Of a stretch of 64,000 nucleotides of DNA, positions 25,401 to 38,300 are shown in pieces. The DNA comes from Lamellibrachia columna (taxonomy: Eukaryota; Annelida; Polychaeta; Sabellida; Siboglinidae), in NCBI GenBank assembly GCA_963662155.1, contig OY759264.1, forward strand, positions 14,579,430 through 14,643,429, written 5' to 3'. Positions within the stretch are counted from its first letter, which is position 1; each line of letters begins with the position of its first letter. The notes under the pieces were generated by a model. It saw nothing but the letters and a program-made list of their open reading frames with translations, was not told the DNA's origin and did no database searches. The position numbers were made by a program, and so were the translations under genes.

Positions 25401-26548
25401 CATCATAACTAACGAGCGTTTCTATGATAGATTCTATGATTGAACCTTTGTGAAATGCAGTTTTCTGTTTTGATCGTAGCTAATGAGGGATCGGATTTAA
25501 TCTCATAAGAATGTTAGTGAAATGATACCCTGATGTTTTCTCCTGGAAAATTACCTCATTTCCTGTGACATTGACAAACATGTTGACATTGTAAGGTCAG
25601 CCTAATAATGAACTCCGTGAGGCTTTCCTTGATCACTGGCACAGATGTTGAACTGGATGTCGACGCTGCATCTACACACCTTTGATGAGAGCAAGCCGAC
25701 GCCACCAGGTGGCCAGCGAGAAACGAGCAAGATGCACAAAGCGTTTATGAATGTGAGAGAAGTACAAAGGGAGAAAGCAAATTCTGTGAGTTGCCCGAGT
25801 GTTGCAGTAACCATGGTTATATATGTACACCTCAGGAACAGTTAAATAAAGAAGGACATCATTTTGTTGAAATCTTCTAAATAATTTCTTTTATCGTTAT
25901 ATCTGGTAATTTGTAAAAGTATAAATAGCCTTAAGTTGCAATGATAGGGCAGGACCACTTTTGGCATTTTTGCTAATTTGAGAGTACCCGGTAGTAAGGT
26001 TGATTTTTCGTGACATGGTTATAAAGTGAGACAAGTGAAAACTTTAGTTGTGGAAGCAGTTTTAAAGATAAATAACTGCAAGTACAATAATTATTGTACA
26101 AGAATTGCTAGTACAATAATATTATTGTACAATAATTATACAAGATGTACAAGAATTGCTAGTATAATAATATTTGTGTCTTTGCGTAGTATATATTTCC
26201 CCTGGATTATGGATCTGTGACATGTATCAAAGTTAACTCCTGGTTTGTATTTCAAATGGGTTCAAAGTGAAAGTTTAATGTACTAAAGTTGCGTGACCAT
26301 TGCACATATTTATGGGCATATGTGCATGTCTGGATATGTCTGTATAAGGATATAATCAAGCAGTGTCCCTCACTTATTTGTGTTTATGTCTGGTCTAGGA
26401 ATCTTCAGCCAAGGAAGACAACGTTACAGCCTCCACAGATAGTGAAACGATGACAAATACTGAGGAGAAGCCGAAAGTACAGTTGCAAGAAAGTGAAAGT
26501 ACTGTTGGAGACAGTGAAAGTACTCTTGTGAATGGTAGAAAAAAATAA
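13680..26548 (+). CDS. PUS1: tRNA pseudouridine synthase 1 (TruA family), 15 coding exons, 482 aa
   Basis: Exons: 13680-13907, 14465-14553, 14707-14803, 15838-15910, 16679-16738, 18900-19000, 19302-19329, 19813-19891, 20405-20450, 21993-22086, 22778-22848, 23842-23961, 24463-24534, 25645-25785, 26399-26548 (1449 nt). PUS1 isomerises uridines in cytosolic/nuclear and mitochondrial tRNAs. The catalytic Asp148 is in [16 protein letters not shown]. Other family blocks are [37 protein letters not shown] and [10 protein letters not shown]. The first 37 residues (MARNVMF..., Arg-rich, hydrophobic) look like a mitochondrial presequence, and a second ATG at 13791 (MSELTQ) would give a 445-aa form, paralleling the two human isoforms. 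Exon 7 is only 28 nt. The exon 4 donor (GTCACC) is weak and that junction is uncertain. An AATAAA lies at 26735. Confidence 0.94.
15185..15440 (-). mobile_element. Decayed LINE 3' end in PUS1 intron 3
   Basis: Minus strand reads [19 protein letters not shown] and on into a Lys/Glu-rich stretch, the same LINE tail as at 13340-13600. All three copies of this family in the window share orientation. Confidence 0.7.
15638..15797. repeat. 25-31 bp minisatellite upstream of PUS1 exon 4
   Basis: About six units of TTGAAATGGCCCCTAAGAAA plus a variable 5-11 bp spacer (CATTGCTGG, AAAAAATG). The array ends about 40 bp before the exon 4 acceptor, where the branch site would be expected. Confidence 0.9.
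16340..16500. repeat. (AT)n microsatellite
   Basis: Long AT dinucleotide tracts, the main one at about 16374-16428, in PUS1 intron 4. Confidence 0.95.
16868..18680. mobile_element. TA-flanked DNA transposon, about 1.8 kb, with a nested element
   Basis: Outer termini CTCTTGAGTGC at 16870-16880 and its exact complement GCACTCAAGAG at 18668-18678, each flanked by TA, as for Tc1/mariner-type insertion. Subterminal sequences near both ends share motifs (CCCTATACTGTTATT, TATTTGGCACT). It lies in PUS1 intron 5 and carries no intact transposase frame; a second transposon is nested at 16958-17873. Confidence 0.65.
16958..17873. mobile_element. Nested Tigger/pogo-like MITE
   Basis: Left end TAGTCACGCCTCGTTATTAC and right end complementing to CAGTCGAGCCTCGTTATAAT, with TA at the outer edges. 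Termini of the type CAGTCGAGCCTCGTTATAA are typical of pogo/Tigger-group elements. The inside has only short open frames. It has split the outer transposon, giving a relative age. Confidence 0.6.
20601..21800 (-). mobile_element. 5'-truncated LINE (CR1/jockey-like RT C-terminus) in PUS1 intron 9
   Basis: The minus-strand frame 21341-21727 reads [28 protein letters not shown] and [12 protein letters not shown], the classic C-terminal RT motifs of CR1/jockey-type LINEs. It continues, broken, to [19 protein letters not shown] near 21150. The 3' tail at about 20601-20660 (TAGCGCTATAGAAA followed by TATTATT) resembles LINE tails. It lies antisense to PUS1. Confidence 0.85.
21806..21935. repeat. 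Diverged tandem repeat x3
   Basis: Three units of about 45 bp sharing GTTAAAATTGCA and GACCAGTCA, directly upstream of the PUS1 exon 10 region. Confidence 0.6.
22905..23065. repeat. TACG/TATG microsatellite with a perfect hairpin
   Basis: GTAC/GTAT tetranucleotide tracts flank a palindrome at 23004-23032, AGTTGCACAACATA on one arm and its complement on the other, separated by no more than a few bases. It borders the 23-bp minisatellite. Confidence 0.8.
23067..23850 (+). repeat. 23-bp minisatellite containing the PUS1 exon 12 splice acceptor, about 34 units
   Basis: Unit TTTGTTGTCTCTCCCATTGACAG: a polypyrimidine run ending in CAG, followed by TTTG of the next unit. The array ends exactly at the genuine acceptor (AG at 23840-23841), and exon 12 begins TTTGAC, so the exon's first four bases are part of the unit. 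A longer native-looking segment, GTAGATAAGTATGTACT plus TGTTGACAG, occurs both at 23814-23841 and at about 23464-23489. This suggests the array grew from the acceptor region. A long minus-strand open frame is a repeat artefact. Confidence 0.95.
24360..24415. repeat. (AT)n microsatellite in PUS1 intron 12
   Basis: AT-rich dinucleotide tract about 45 bp before the exon 13 acceptor. Confidence 0.9.
24535..25644 (+). other. U12-type (minor spliceosome) intron, PUS1 intron 13
   Basis: The donor GTATCCTTT (24535-24543) matches the U12 5' splice site consensus RTATCCTTT at every position. The sequence TTCCTTGAT (25625-25633) matches the U12 branch-site consensus TTCCTTRAY, with the branch A 12 nt from the acceptor AG at 25644, inside the usual 10-15 nt window. 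The flanking exons join in phase 0 and reproduce the conserved PUS1 sequence [11 protein letters not shown]. Confidence 0.85.
24615..24805. repeat. Diverged C-rich tandem repeat in the U12-type intron
   Basis: Four or five degenerate units of about 40-50 bp sharing CCCCAACCTGG and GGGCTTCCCT. Confidence 0.6.
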
Positions 26549-27970
26549 AAAAGTACAGTTTGTACAAATCTCGGAAAACAAATGAACATCAGTGAACAGA
26601 CGATGAAAGAACAGTGACAAAGTGAAAGTGATGTTTCATTATGAATGGAAAATGAAAGTGAAACCAGAATGACCAGAATGAGAACATGGCCCTGGGAATT
26701 CCAGTTTTAAGATGTGGGAATGTGTATGGAAGCTAATAAAATGTGATATGTGAGTACGTAATGTGTTTTAAAATCGTTCATAAAATCCATGTAATATTGC
26801 ATTATTATGGCATATGTCTGGCTTCAGGTAGTGACCATTCAGTTCGATGTGATACTGTGTTAATTGTTTCGTCATTCTGCCCAGACGTTTGCCTTCATAT
26901 TTTTTCTCTGAGATGTCAAATGCGTACATTCGTTTCTTCCCCTTTTGTCTTATTCCTTGTAACCTAGTGCCACCTTCAGAAGCCCTTCACTTCTCATGAT
27001 TGGGTCCTAACCAATCTCTTCTTGATAACACCCTTTAGTTTTCTTTCTTCTCTTACACAGCCGAGTACCTCTTCATGGCTTATTTTTCTGAATAACTCAT
27101 TCTTTCCACCGTCCTCTTATCTCTTACATCACAACAAGGCCAAACATTTTCAGTCTGTATATGCATGACACCCAGATATGCATTTTTTAAAACATTTTTC
27201 CAACAACATTCTACCAGTGTCCATTCTCGGTACAATCAATAAGTTGTCTAAAAAGCCTGTCCTTATCCTGTGTTTGTTTTTCCTTATTATTAGGTTTATG
27301 AACACCCAAAATTCCCTGGTGCACTTTGACCAATCTTTTATTTGGCCTTATGTATTAATTATATGCGGCCTACTGATGTAAAATAAATTATAAATATTAT
27401 ATTCTGGTATGTGGACAGAAACCACTGGTAACACGAGAATGCAAAAATTACATTTATACTTGCAAATGACTAATCTTGGAATTTAATATTAAGCAACATA
27501 TGCACGATATTCGTGTGATATAAAAATGGTAATAGAAATCACAACTCACGGGAACAGGCTATTTATAGGTTCGGACATATCCATGGAAAGCAGAGAACTT
27601 GTAGTTCCATCTAGTGACTGCAACTGTCAACAGTTCGTTGCGCAAATATAACTCTTCGCTAACATACTTCCTTAAGAACTTTTTTGTATGATTCTTCCAT
27701 AATTATTACATTTCGTATACAGGGTAGTTGTAGTTAAATTTCGTAACAGCAATTTACGCGTAACTGCATCTAAACTATTAGTTCTGATGATTACCATTAA
27801 CCCGCTAGATGGCGCGACGTTAAATTCTCAGATCTCGAAATCAGTCGCGGGATTTGGCAACGTCCGAGAAGCCGATAATTTCTAGGCATACGGGAATATA
27901 AATTGATTTTCCGGAACAAAATGGGAACGTTGTGCTGTTTTCGGCCCATCGTAATGGGAATTTCCTAAAT
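26549..27970. other. PUS1 3' UTR and intergenic region
   Basis: Contains a PUS1 polyadenylation signal (AATAAA at 26735), a LINE relic at 26945-27200, and then about 750 bp leading to the 7TM gene start with no recognised exon. The last 300 bp (27640-27930) have several CpGs and could be its promoter. Confidence 0.5.
26945..27200 (-). mobile_element. Decayed LINE relic (post-RT region)
   Basis: Minus strand, with stops, reads ISHEEVLGCVREERKLKGVI, matching the motif NEEVLxRVxEERxxLxxI found after the reverse transcriptase in jockey/I-type LINEs. Confidence 0.65.
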
Positions 27971-30900
27971 ATGATCCAAATCAGTAGGGTGTTGTGGCAT
28001 TTTGTAGTAGTTTATTGTTTATTCCATCAGGTGAAATGTCGGGTATACTACAACAACGTAACGGTCTGGTACAATCTACAAGAGTCGCCCGCGCCGTTCC
28101 ATCATCTTCATCAGTTGATGGAATGGGGCTTCGGTTTCCTGGTAGGAGGAGAAGTACATTTTTCAATGACTTGTCCGACACCCGTAAGTATATACACATT
28201 CACCTCCGACTTTACTGACATGCTTGAGTGAATGATGTACGCGTTGACATTGACATATTGTTGACGCTGATTGACATGACAGGTCATTGACTGACAGGAT
28301 AAATTTATGTCAACAATTAAATTTTTTATTTATTACACCATCACCTGTAACTATGTTAATAAATTACATCAGAACCAATGATATAATGATGTCCTACTGT
28401 CATATGTTGTCATCAGAGCAGTATTTATTTTTAAGAAATTATATACTGGATAGTACTCTTTTTTTAAGACATTCAATATGTCTCCTACTTATTAGTTAGA
28501 TATTAAATCCTTTCTATATAGCCGGTGCATAAGTCCAATTTACTTCGCATAAATTGATGATAATTCTTCCTTTCTAGCATTCGAATATTATGTTAAATTA
28601 GTATTAAGTTTGTATAGATGTTGTGGTTACTAGAATATATGACAAGTCTTATGAGGCCTCATTGAGCTAGTCAGCCTTTTTCAGAACATTGTGTGATCAT
28701 CTGAGTCACAACGGATACACGGTCATGCCCAATTTTGAGAGTGAGGTTTTTACATCAGATGTATTGTGTCTGGTGGGTTCTGGTCTTGAACCCAGAACTC
28801 CGGCATGTAAAGAGGAAGTGCCAACTGTCTCTCATCTCGCCACATATTCATACACGGGGTGAAGACTAAAATGTTTGTCCATCAGCTCGATCGGGCTGGT
28901 AAGTTTTAAAATATACCAGCTGGACCAATGCTTTACCAGCCCTGATATTGCGTTGAGAAAAATATGTTAATTGTTAAGTAAAATCTATGAGAACCGTAAT
29001 ACACTCTTTTATTTTCATCAAAACCTAGACGAAGAATTATCTGAGTCAGCAACGTTACACTGTATAAAACATTACACTGTATAAAACATTACACTGTATA
29101 AAATATTACACTGTATAAAACATTACACTGTATAAAACATGGTCACAGCGGGCACTATTAATCACTGTCCATGCCAAACAAATGACCCAAAGTACTCCTC
29201 AATCGACAACGATACCCGGACATCAGATGGACTGTTGCTAGCTGTACAGAAAGATGAAGGCGTGCGACAGATGCAAGATACCACCTTACACAACCACGTG
29301 CATGTTGCAAATCAACTGAAGTCACGGAAAAGTGCCAACACCACGAAACCACTGAACTCGTCACCCAGTGGCACCAGACGGGAAATATGAGAAAGACGAC
29401 TGCCAGAAATATCAGTAGTTGTGAAAATGGGATTAATACCTGCTAAATCCCTATCAGCATGGTTCAACCAACCATGACTCTGCTGGCGATCACTCAACCG
29501 CCTGCGCACAGGAGTTGGCCGAGCAAAGACAGTCATGAGGAGGTGGGGATGCATTGACAAGATGCAGTCAGTGAAATGTGACAGCAGAGAAGACCAGAGA
29601 ATGCCTCACCTCCTCTGCTGCCGAACCCTAGACAGTTTGTGCACATTGAACGCCTGAAGGTGGCGACACCTCATGCAAGGAACGCAAAAAAAGTCCATCC
29701 CTTCATCACACTGAACTCATCTGCTGATCTTGCCTCAAGCACAGACATAACAGTCTATCTTCTCATCACTATCTGTCTCTAACATTTAAATCAAAACCAA
29801 GCTGAAAAATGGTCTAAGTCAGCAGCGTTACATCATATAACATCTGCAAGGTCACTATTAAGCTATATCTGACTAATGACGTATCTAAGATTATAAACTG
29901 ATGCAATCAGGCAAAAGCAGAGTGGTTCAGTTATTATAGGGTGTATATTCAAGATGAAATTTATTTAACAAATTTGCTATGAATAAAAACAAAGTGGTCA
30001 AAATAATGACCAGTGTTGGCTTTCAGCCATGTTCATACAGCTGACTGAACTGAGGCATTGTGGAGTGAACTAAATGTTATTCCTATAGACTGGCAATTTG
30101 ATGTTCTAAGAATCTAACCAGTGTGCCACCATGCCCATCTCTAATTATTTGTGCTCAGGCATACTGTAACTTAATAACATCGATTCTGACCAAAACATGA
30201 ACTTCGTAGTAATTGTTCATATTACAGCCCAATAGGCAATACTGACCTGCTCGGAAACAGGAAATTTTGAAGTAAGTTATATGTTACAATGGCCTCCAAC
30301 GTTGTATGGTTATCTTAGAAGTCAACATCTGCTCATGGAAAAGCGGGAAAGTGTTTATGAAATGTAGTTTTACGGGTTGCCATTTTCATTTCCGTGAGGC
30401 ACGTATAGCGGACAAAACATCGGCCTCTCAGTCGAGAGAAGCTTTGGCAATTTCTTTCACAACAGTTCACTCGGCTGTATAAATGGATGCCCGGCTACAG
30501 AGGTGGATATGTGAACAAATAGTCTTCATGCAGTAATTGCAGCGTGGCTGAATGCTTCCCAGAGAAGTCGAGATGGTGTTGGAATGAGCAGGTCTGACAG
30601 GGGGTGAAGTGTAGAGCTTTGAACAGTCCCAAGGACTGGATAACGCGCTATGTAAGAACTTACCTTTTCATGTGCCACCGGTGAAAGTACACGTGGAAAA
30701 ATGCAAAATCACTGGAGAACAACAAAAATATGCTGTGTCTAAAATGGCCTTGTGTACACCAAATAGACTGATTTTACTTCGAATTCAGTTAGTTTTTGAA
30801 AGTTAAAACAAAAGCTGGTCCAAAGGAGAAAGTGGTATTTCCCATCTGAAAGTGGTAATGTTTACACCTATGGGTTATCTGCAGCGAGTCTGTAATGACA

Positions 30901-33775
30901 GACACAAGCAGGGTAATTACGTTTATACACCTGAGATGTGTCTATTGCAGGAGCCTCATGGAAGACCAGACTTCTACCTGTTGTTCTGTAGCACAGCAGA
31001 AGCCAGAGAGGTGGGTCAAGCCTTCCTAAATCAATCTTCTCTTGTTTTAATAAAAAGAAATTCACTCCCAGCGAGTTCACAGAATGAATATTTCCTATGT
31101 TAAGCTAAGGGGCCATTCATGATTATCAATGTTCGTTGGTGACACCGAGTTGTTAGAAAAAACACAAAGCTTTAACTGAATTATTGGAGATAAGTGTTTG
31201 TAGACGAACTGATGGTTATTATGGTATATCCTGTGGCACTGTGGCATAACATGTTTTCAATCTCGAAAATTATTAACATTTTAAAGTAATAATTCGGGGG
31301 GGGCGGGGTCTGAGAATTTAAAAAATAAATAAAAAATTCATTGTCACAATTGTGCATTTGACCCAGCAAGAACTTGTGGCGCCATCTATCACAAACTGTT
31401 TTCCTTTATGAAACAGTTTGTGAAGAGGTAAGCTTCAAATTGTAGAACAATTAAGGTGGTGTTTCCAGTTAAATCTTTATAAAATCACGGATGTTATCCG
31501 TACATACATATGCCACATTTGTACTAATTCTTCAAATGTAAACAGTTGTATTTATTTTTAAATTATCCTGTAACAGCATTTACACCAAATAATGAGCTGG
31601 AGAGAAATTAATAATTTATTAGTATAGTTAGTTATGTTAGTTTGACAAAATCAGTGCAGATAGGGCCAGACTTCATTCTAGGCTGAACCTTTGTGGTATA
31701 CCGTTTTGTTTCAAACTTTCCTGAAATGATGTTTATGATAATTAGTTGCGTACATATCTAAAAGACACACACGAGGTATAACTGGGGGACAGTTCACACT
31801 TGTCAGCTCATGCCCCCCAAATTAGCACTTTAGAATGTTGATAATTTTCCAGATTGAAAAACAGCAATGTAACAATGTATGACACAGTGCATGTGTATAG
31901 GACATACAATAATCGCCATCAGAATATATTTTTTTATATTTTAAATATTTATTTTTATATAACTATGTTAAAGCTTTGTGTTTTTCTAAAAACTCCATGG
32001 TATCATGTTGATATTGATTATTATTTTCCACTTAATTGTGGATTTCCAAGATATCGAACTGTATTTCAGTGCCGTGCCCTGACCGGTTACATGATTTAAA
32101 GCAGTAGTTTCATAACAATTCGCTGTGCAGTGCTGTGGGACGCAGTGGTGGTCAAAAATGTTTCCCTACCCCCTTTGGTATGTTTTCTACAAATAGATAA
32201 ATGTCCACAAATGGCTCCTTAAAAGAAAATATACACCAACATCAGATCACTGCACTTCTTGACTGGATCCTTATATTACGATGTCAATCCCGACTCTGAG
32301 TCAGTATCATGGAATACAGCTCCGTACCTTCAATTAGGCTAATCAAGTCGGCCACTTCCATAGATGGTAGTCATTCACTTGTAGGTCATTATCATGTACA
32401 GCGCTCGGGCTGATGCCAGACTCAATGACAAGTGGCTTTGATACAGTGGAAGCCAGTTATGATTGATGTTCAGAAATGTAATTTATTATAGTTGACGAAA
32501 GGCACAAAGTCTGACCGTTCCACATAAAGTCATGTTATATCGAATACATTATATGCCTTTTCTAACATCTTCACCACAGAAGTGTATTTTAATAAAGCAA
32601 CATTTTTAATATAATTTTAATCTGTTTAGGAATATTGACTGCCATTCGGTAGATTTGTGAACAGTTGAACTGAACATTTCCAATACCTGTGGATAAAGAT
32701 CACATGATGGGAATATCATTGACTAACTTGGTTGCACGGGTGAAAAGGCAGCCTCTGCAAGAGTGTATGACTCTGACTGCCCAGTCTTTTGGTAGGGCAA
32801 TGCCAATGACAGTGATGAGGTCAGGCCTCTAATGCCAATGACAGTGATGAGGTCAGACCTCTATTAGACTTCCTGTTGTTTGACCACGGCAGGTTAAAAG
32901 TTTAAGAATTTTTTAGGGTCACATTTTCTTATAATCACGCAAAACGTTAACACGGCCACCAGTGGAAAAATCAACTGTGGTCTGAACCATGATGGATACA
33001 ACTTCAAGCCCCAAAAATTCATGTACCACTGTTTCATGATATGTTCTTACCATACGAACAAACTTATGTGGACATTTGACATAGAACATGTAACTCTGAA
33101 CACTCGTAGTCTACTGTTGTTCTGAGTTACGTAACCTATGTAAGTTCCTTTGTAAGACCTCCACCCCCAGAGAATTTAGATTTTTTATGTACGAACCATC
33201 CATATGGGCCCCCAAGCAAAGCTGACAGAGATGTGAGGGAACGGACTTACAAACAAACACAAACTGTATTATAGTATAGATACCATGATGTTTCTATAAA
33301 TACTATCGCACTTTGCACCTTTATAAAACTTGTTTTAGAGCAGTACAGGATATTCACACAAGTAGGCTGGCTTGTCTTGGGCCTTTATGGTGCAGCTGGT
33401 GTTCTGCAGATGCTATTTCTGGCCAGCCCTACTTATAAAAATGATGCCACATAGTGGAGGTTAATTGGATCCCATCCAGACCAACAGCACCTAATAAATA
33501 CAGGGATTATTTATGGAGGAAGCACCATTGTATAGTTCCAACTGATGTGGCCGGTGGTAGAGTTTGATGCAATATATAGTCTACTATTGGATGTTTGTTA
33601 AAGACATAGTCATGTTACTGTTGGCATTTAAACTTTATTTGTTTTTATATCTTCTCCACCCGAATGTGTTTCTATAGCCACAAGTTTGACTATTATCATG
33701 TGTTTCTGAATATATCAACCTTGCCATTAAAGTTAAACAGTTAACAGCCATATTATATGAAACGCACACACACAG

Positions 33776-33826
<51 letters not shown>

Positions 33827-35333
33827 CACACACACATGTTATTGTTGTCTGTTTTATGTACAGAGTAATTGCTCGTATTGTTTTAATGTAATTTACACCA
33901 TGTAGTACGAATAAATATAGTATTAGAAGGGCCTGCATTAGGCCCCACAACATTTTCAGGTTACATGCATAGTTGGTCCTTAGTGTTTTCAGCCTTCAAC
34001 GACACACTGACTGTCATTACGTTTGTGTTCTAGTTGACGAGACTGGCCTACAGTCCGATGACAGACTGCAGTCATTTCCTGTCAAAGTCGGACGTGACGT
34101 CTCAGATCCACCATACGAAGGCCTACTGTCACCGCGCCCGAGTCATCGAGCGGAACACATCGAACGGAAAGACTCTGCAGCCAGGCCAATATGTGTATCA
34201 GAAACGCATTATGCAACGCTACTTTTACACATTCGTCCTGCTGCAATGTCAGGCCTCAGAGCGTGCCAACACAAACTTCTCCGTGCGAGCCATCAGTTGC
34301 CAGGTAGATACCGGAGCTTCTCGTATATATCGTTCCCTTCCTATCAGGGTTGAAAAAAATCATGATTTTTTTCAAATAAAAAAATCGGATTTTTTTTAAT
34401 TTAAATCGGATTTTTTTTATTTATTTGATTTTTTTAAAATCTGGTATACACAATGTCATAAAATATTTGACTATCAGGCTATCTGATGTCAATACAGCTA
34501 CACAAGTGTGCGCACTTTGTGTTTTTGTATTAAAAAACACACTAAACTTTGTTGATCTCGATGCTTGTAAACAATTATTTGTGTTAAATTCATATAAATC
34601 AGCGATTAAAAAAACCCAGTAGTCAAAAAAATAAAAAAATTCATAAATCAATGATTTTTTATTTTTTTTGGAGCGATTTAAATCATGATTTAAATCATGA
34701 TTTAAATCAATGATTTAAATAAATGATTTAAATCAAACAACACTGTTTCCTATACAACAGCCACCCTATTTGGTTTTCAGATATCCCCAAATTATCGACC
34801 TCACATCAACTTGTTATTCCTTAACTTAGCCTAGCTTGGGCAAGCATACTTTCTCTAGCTGTAGCACCCTAAAATATGTAGCACCCTAAAATATGTAGCA
34901 CCCTAAAATATGGAACCAACTCCCCATCACCTTTATCATCATCTGAAACTATAGCAACCTTCAGTAAAGCTAACGACACTGCTGTGGTGATGACCTTTGC
35001 ACGTAACTGTTCAAAGAAAATTCCTTTAAATTGTTTTATTTTTTGTTGCAAAAAAACTTGCAATGCACCAAATCCTGTTATTTCTCCCCAGCAAATGTCG
35101 ACACATTAAGACATTGTCACCAATGAAGTGAAAAATTGTGAATCTTGCACATTGTCTCGTGGTTGAATGAGCTGTTGCTAAATTCTGATTAAATTATGTT
35201 ACTATGTCTAATCTAAATGTGATCAGCTGAACAGTTAATTTTCTGCTTACTAGCCAGTATGTATGTATGTATGTATGTATGTATGTATGTATGTATGTAT
35301 GTATGTATGTATGTATGTATGTATGTATGTATG

Positions 35334-35368
<35 letters not shown>

Positions 35369-38300
35369 CTAATTTGGGTAGAAACTAGTAATCTTAGACT
35401 AGGATCCAACATTCCTTTAAAAAAAATTATTTCCTTTGAAAATGCTTACACATCCTTAGACATTTCCATTAAAATTCTTTATTTTATCAAACGAATTCTT
35501 TAAATTCCTTTTTTTCCCGAGGGGGTCTGATGACTTTGTTTGCTATTCCCACAAGATTCGTTGGTGATTACTTGGCCTTAAAAGAACATATACTAACATA
35601 GACAACATTAATATAATCTAGTTTGTAAATAATTTCAGAACAACTAGTGCACGATTTTGAGGTAGAATCTCATGAACAGTGTTTGAAGAAATTGTATCAG
35701 TTCTGTGTTTTAACTCCATGCTCATTTACTTGAGTTTTCATCAACCGGTGTGATCATACTTGGTATTCTAATCGATCGCTAAAAACTGTTGTTTACCTTC
35801 TCATATTGTTATGACTAGCCTCTGGAGTCTGGTGTAGACAGAATTGCCCTGCATACAGAAGACAGCCAAAACACCACCAGCTACTGCAGCCAGAGGTTAA
35901 ATTATTCCCAGTTGGTGTAGTCTTTGTGTAGAACATTGATTCATTAGTGCTGTGTATATCGGCTTACACCGGGTGGCAATAGGTGGAGATCTCCAGGCGC
36001 AAGACATTCGGAGAAGTCCTGCTGTTAAAATGGGAATGTTGTGCTTCCGTTGTCTGTTGTGAAAGAAGATTATTGTGTGGCCAGTGTGCTATTATACGCG
36101 GTACAGAAGAAATAATACATTCCACGACAGCTGCCAGTAATTTATTAAAGGGAGTGGCATGCAGACAAGATAGTTACTTATTAGTAAACATAATTATATC
36201 ACTACGTGAAAATGTTCATGAATTTTTTATCAAGTTGGGTAATAAATGAGATGTAAATTTTCTTTTTGACATAACTATAAAAGTAAATGTGCCAAGTATC
36301 TTTGCCTATGCACTGTTAAAATGTCCCGCTGTGGGTTATTTTGTCCTGTGTGAAATATCAAAATGCAATCATTCTGGGTGGGAAGACAAGAGGGAAATTT
36401 TTTATCTGCTGTAATGTCATTGGCAGGGTATGATGTTAAGTCAGTTGGCCCAGTTCTAATTCTGGTGCAGATTTGACAAACATTAGACAATAACTAGGCT
36501 GAATGTAAACTATATTTTTCTTCTATTCAGATTCATTTAGATTCAGACGGTTTATTGCCAAGTAACATTTAAAAAAATTAACAGGGAATCTGTAGTGTTG
36601 TGGCATAAGAACTCACCCCAGAAGCAGCCATCCATTTACACACATCCACACCCACCACTCACTCTCGCCTGTGTAAAAATGTACATGTAAATCAGAAACA
36701 TTACAAAAGAGACACAACTAGGCTAAAACGTGTATAAGTTAATAACAAAGCCAACTGCCAACAAATTTTAAAGAATTTCACCTGTCTCCAGGCATAAAAG
36801 TACCAACTTGGTAGGATTATATAATAATAGTAATTTTCATGAATGTACCATTGCAACCGTCTGAACATTACCTAAGAAACAGTAAGCAGTAAAATCCGCA
36901 TTCTCAATGCAGCCATCATCAGAAAACTTAGTCACAAGGGCAGATTGGTCCACGGAGACAGAGTCAATTTGTGAAGAGGGTGAACAGAAAGGGGCACAGC
37001 ACACAACCCTGTGGGGCACCAGTATTCAGGATAAGAGTTTTGGCAAGAGAGTTGTTGACAGATTGAGGCCTATGAAGAAGAAAGTTGTGAACCCAGTGAC
37101 AGATGGCAGGATGAACATTCTATTTGCTTACAGAAGCCAGTACTGTTTCTCTTGATTGCCTTCATCCTGATAAAGCATGAAAAATCTTGCCAAATTTATG
37201 CTAACATGTTGTTGCTCTTCTCTTTGTTCCTGAAGTCCCAGGTGAGGCTGGCACTGATACTACTCGTTGGTTGTTTTCCTTCTGAGAATGTTAGTCTTGA
37301 GTATAGAATTGTATTTCTTAATACCTCTATTAGTCAGTATTTATTGTCTTTAGTCTTAGCATTTCAGTCAAATGTAAACACTCCTGAACAGGGTCTTACT
37401 CTGGATATGAGTGTATAAATAAAGTTTATTATAATTTTATTATTATTCAAAATGGAAAATTAACCTCATTGGAGTGTTGTATGAATTTTTATCTGTGTTG
37501 TCTATCGGAGGTTATTTGATCATGTAACCTGTCTTCAGAGCACCCTGGTAGCGTTGAACCCTGGCGGGGTACAACTGAGCAGTGATGAGATCCCCCTGCC
37601 TCTCATTTACACCATCATCAACCTGATCTGGGCTACCATCGTGGCAGCCTGGTTCTTCAACTGGGTCATCTACTTCAAAGTAGGTCAACATTTGTTTTTT
37701 AAACGTATAAAGAACTGTTTTCTGTGCCAAACTGCTACATATGTCAACAAACTCAATAGTTGCACCTCCCTGGCAGGTTACTTTGCAAGAAGAATGCACT
37801 AAAATTTATATTTCTTAAATGTTGCACTAAAAACATTAATTTATATTTGGTCTGATGTATTATGATTTTATTTTCTCTTGTTTTTGTCTCAAAAGTCTGA
37901 TTGTTTTCATCATAAAATCATGTTATATAGTATCCACTATATCTATTCTAACACAATGACCACCCATATGTTATATAGTATCCACTATATATATTATAAC
38001 ACAATGACCACATCAGATTCAGCTTGATAGGCTTGTGCAATGTATACATTAGGTTAAAAAGAAAATCCATCTTTAGTTCAGATCTGTTAAAATCATTATG
38101 AATTGGTACTTTTGGTTTCAGTATTCTAACCGCTTGCATCGTCTCATCAGCTGCGCTCCGATCTTCAAGGTCATCCTTGTAGTACTGGTTTTGCTGTGGT
38201 GGCAAGAAATCGCACATACAGGTAAACGGCACTTGTCTGGTTGTCCGTCCGTTGGTCAGTGGGTTGGTCGGTTGGTCTGGCAACACTATTTTGGATGTAA

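Noticed and set aside
35194..35412. Frame with HTYIHTYIHTY repeats
   Set aside because: Translation of the GTAT microsatellite.
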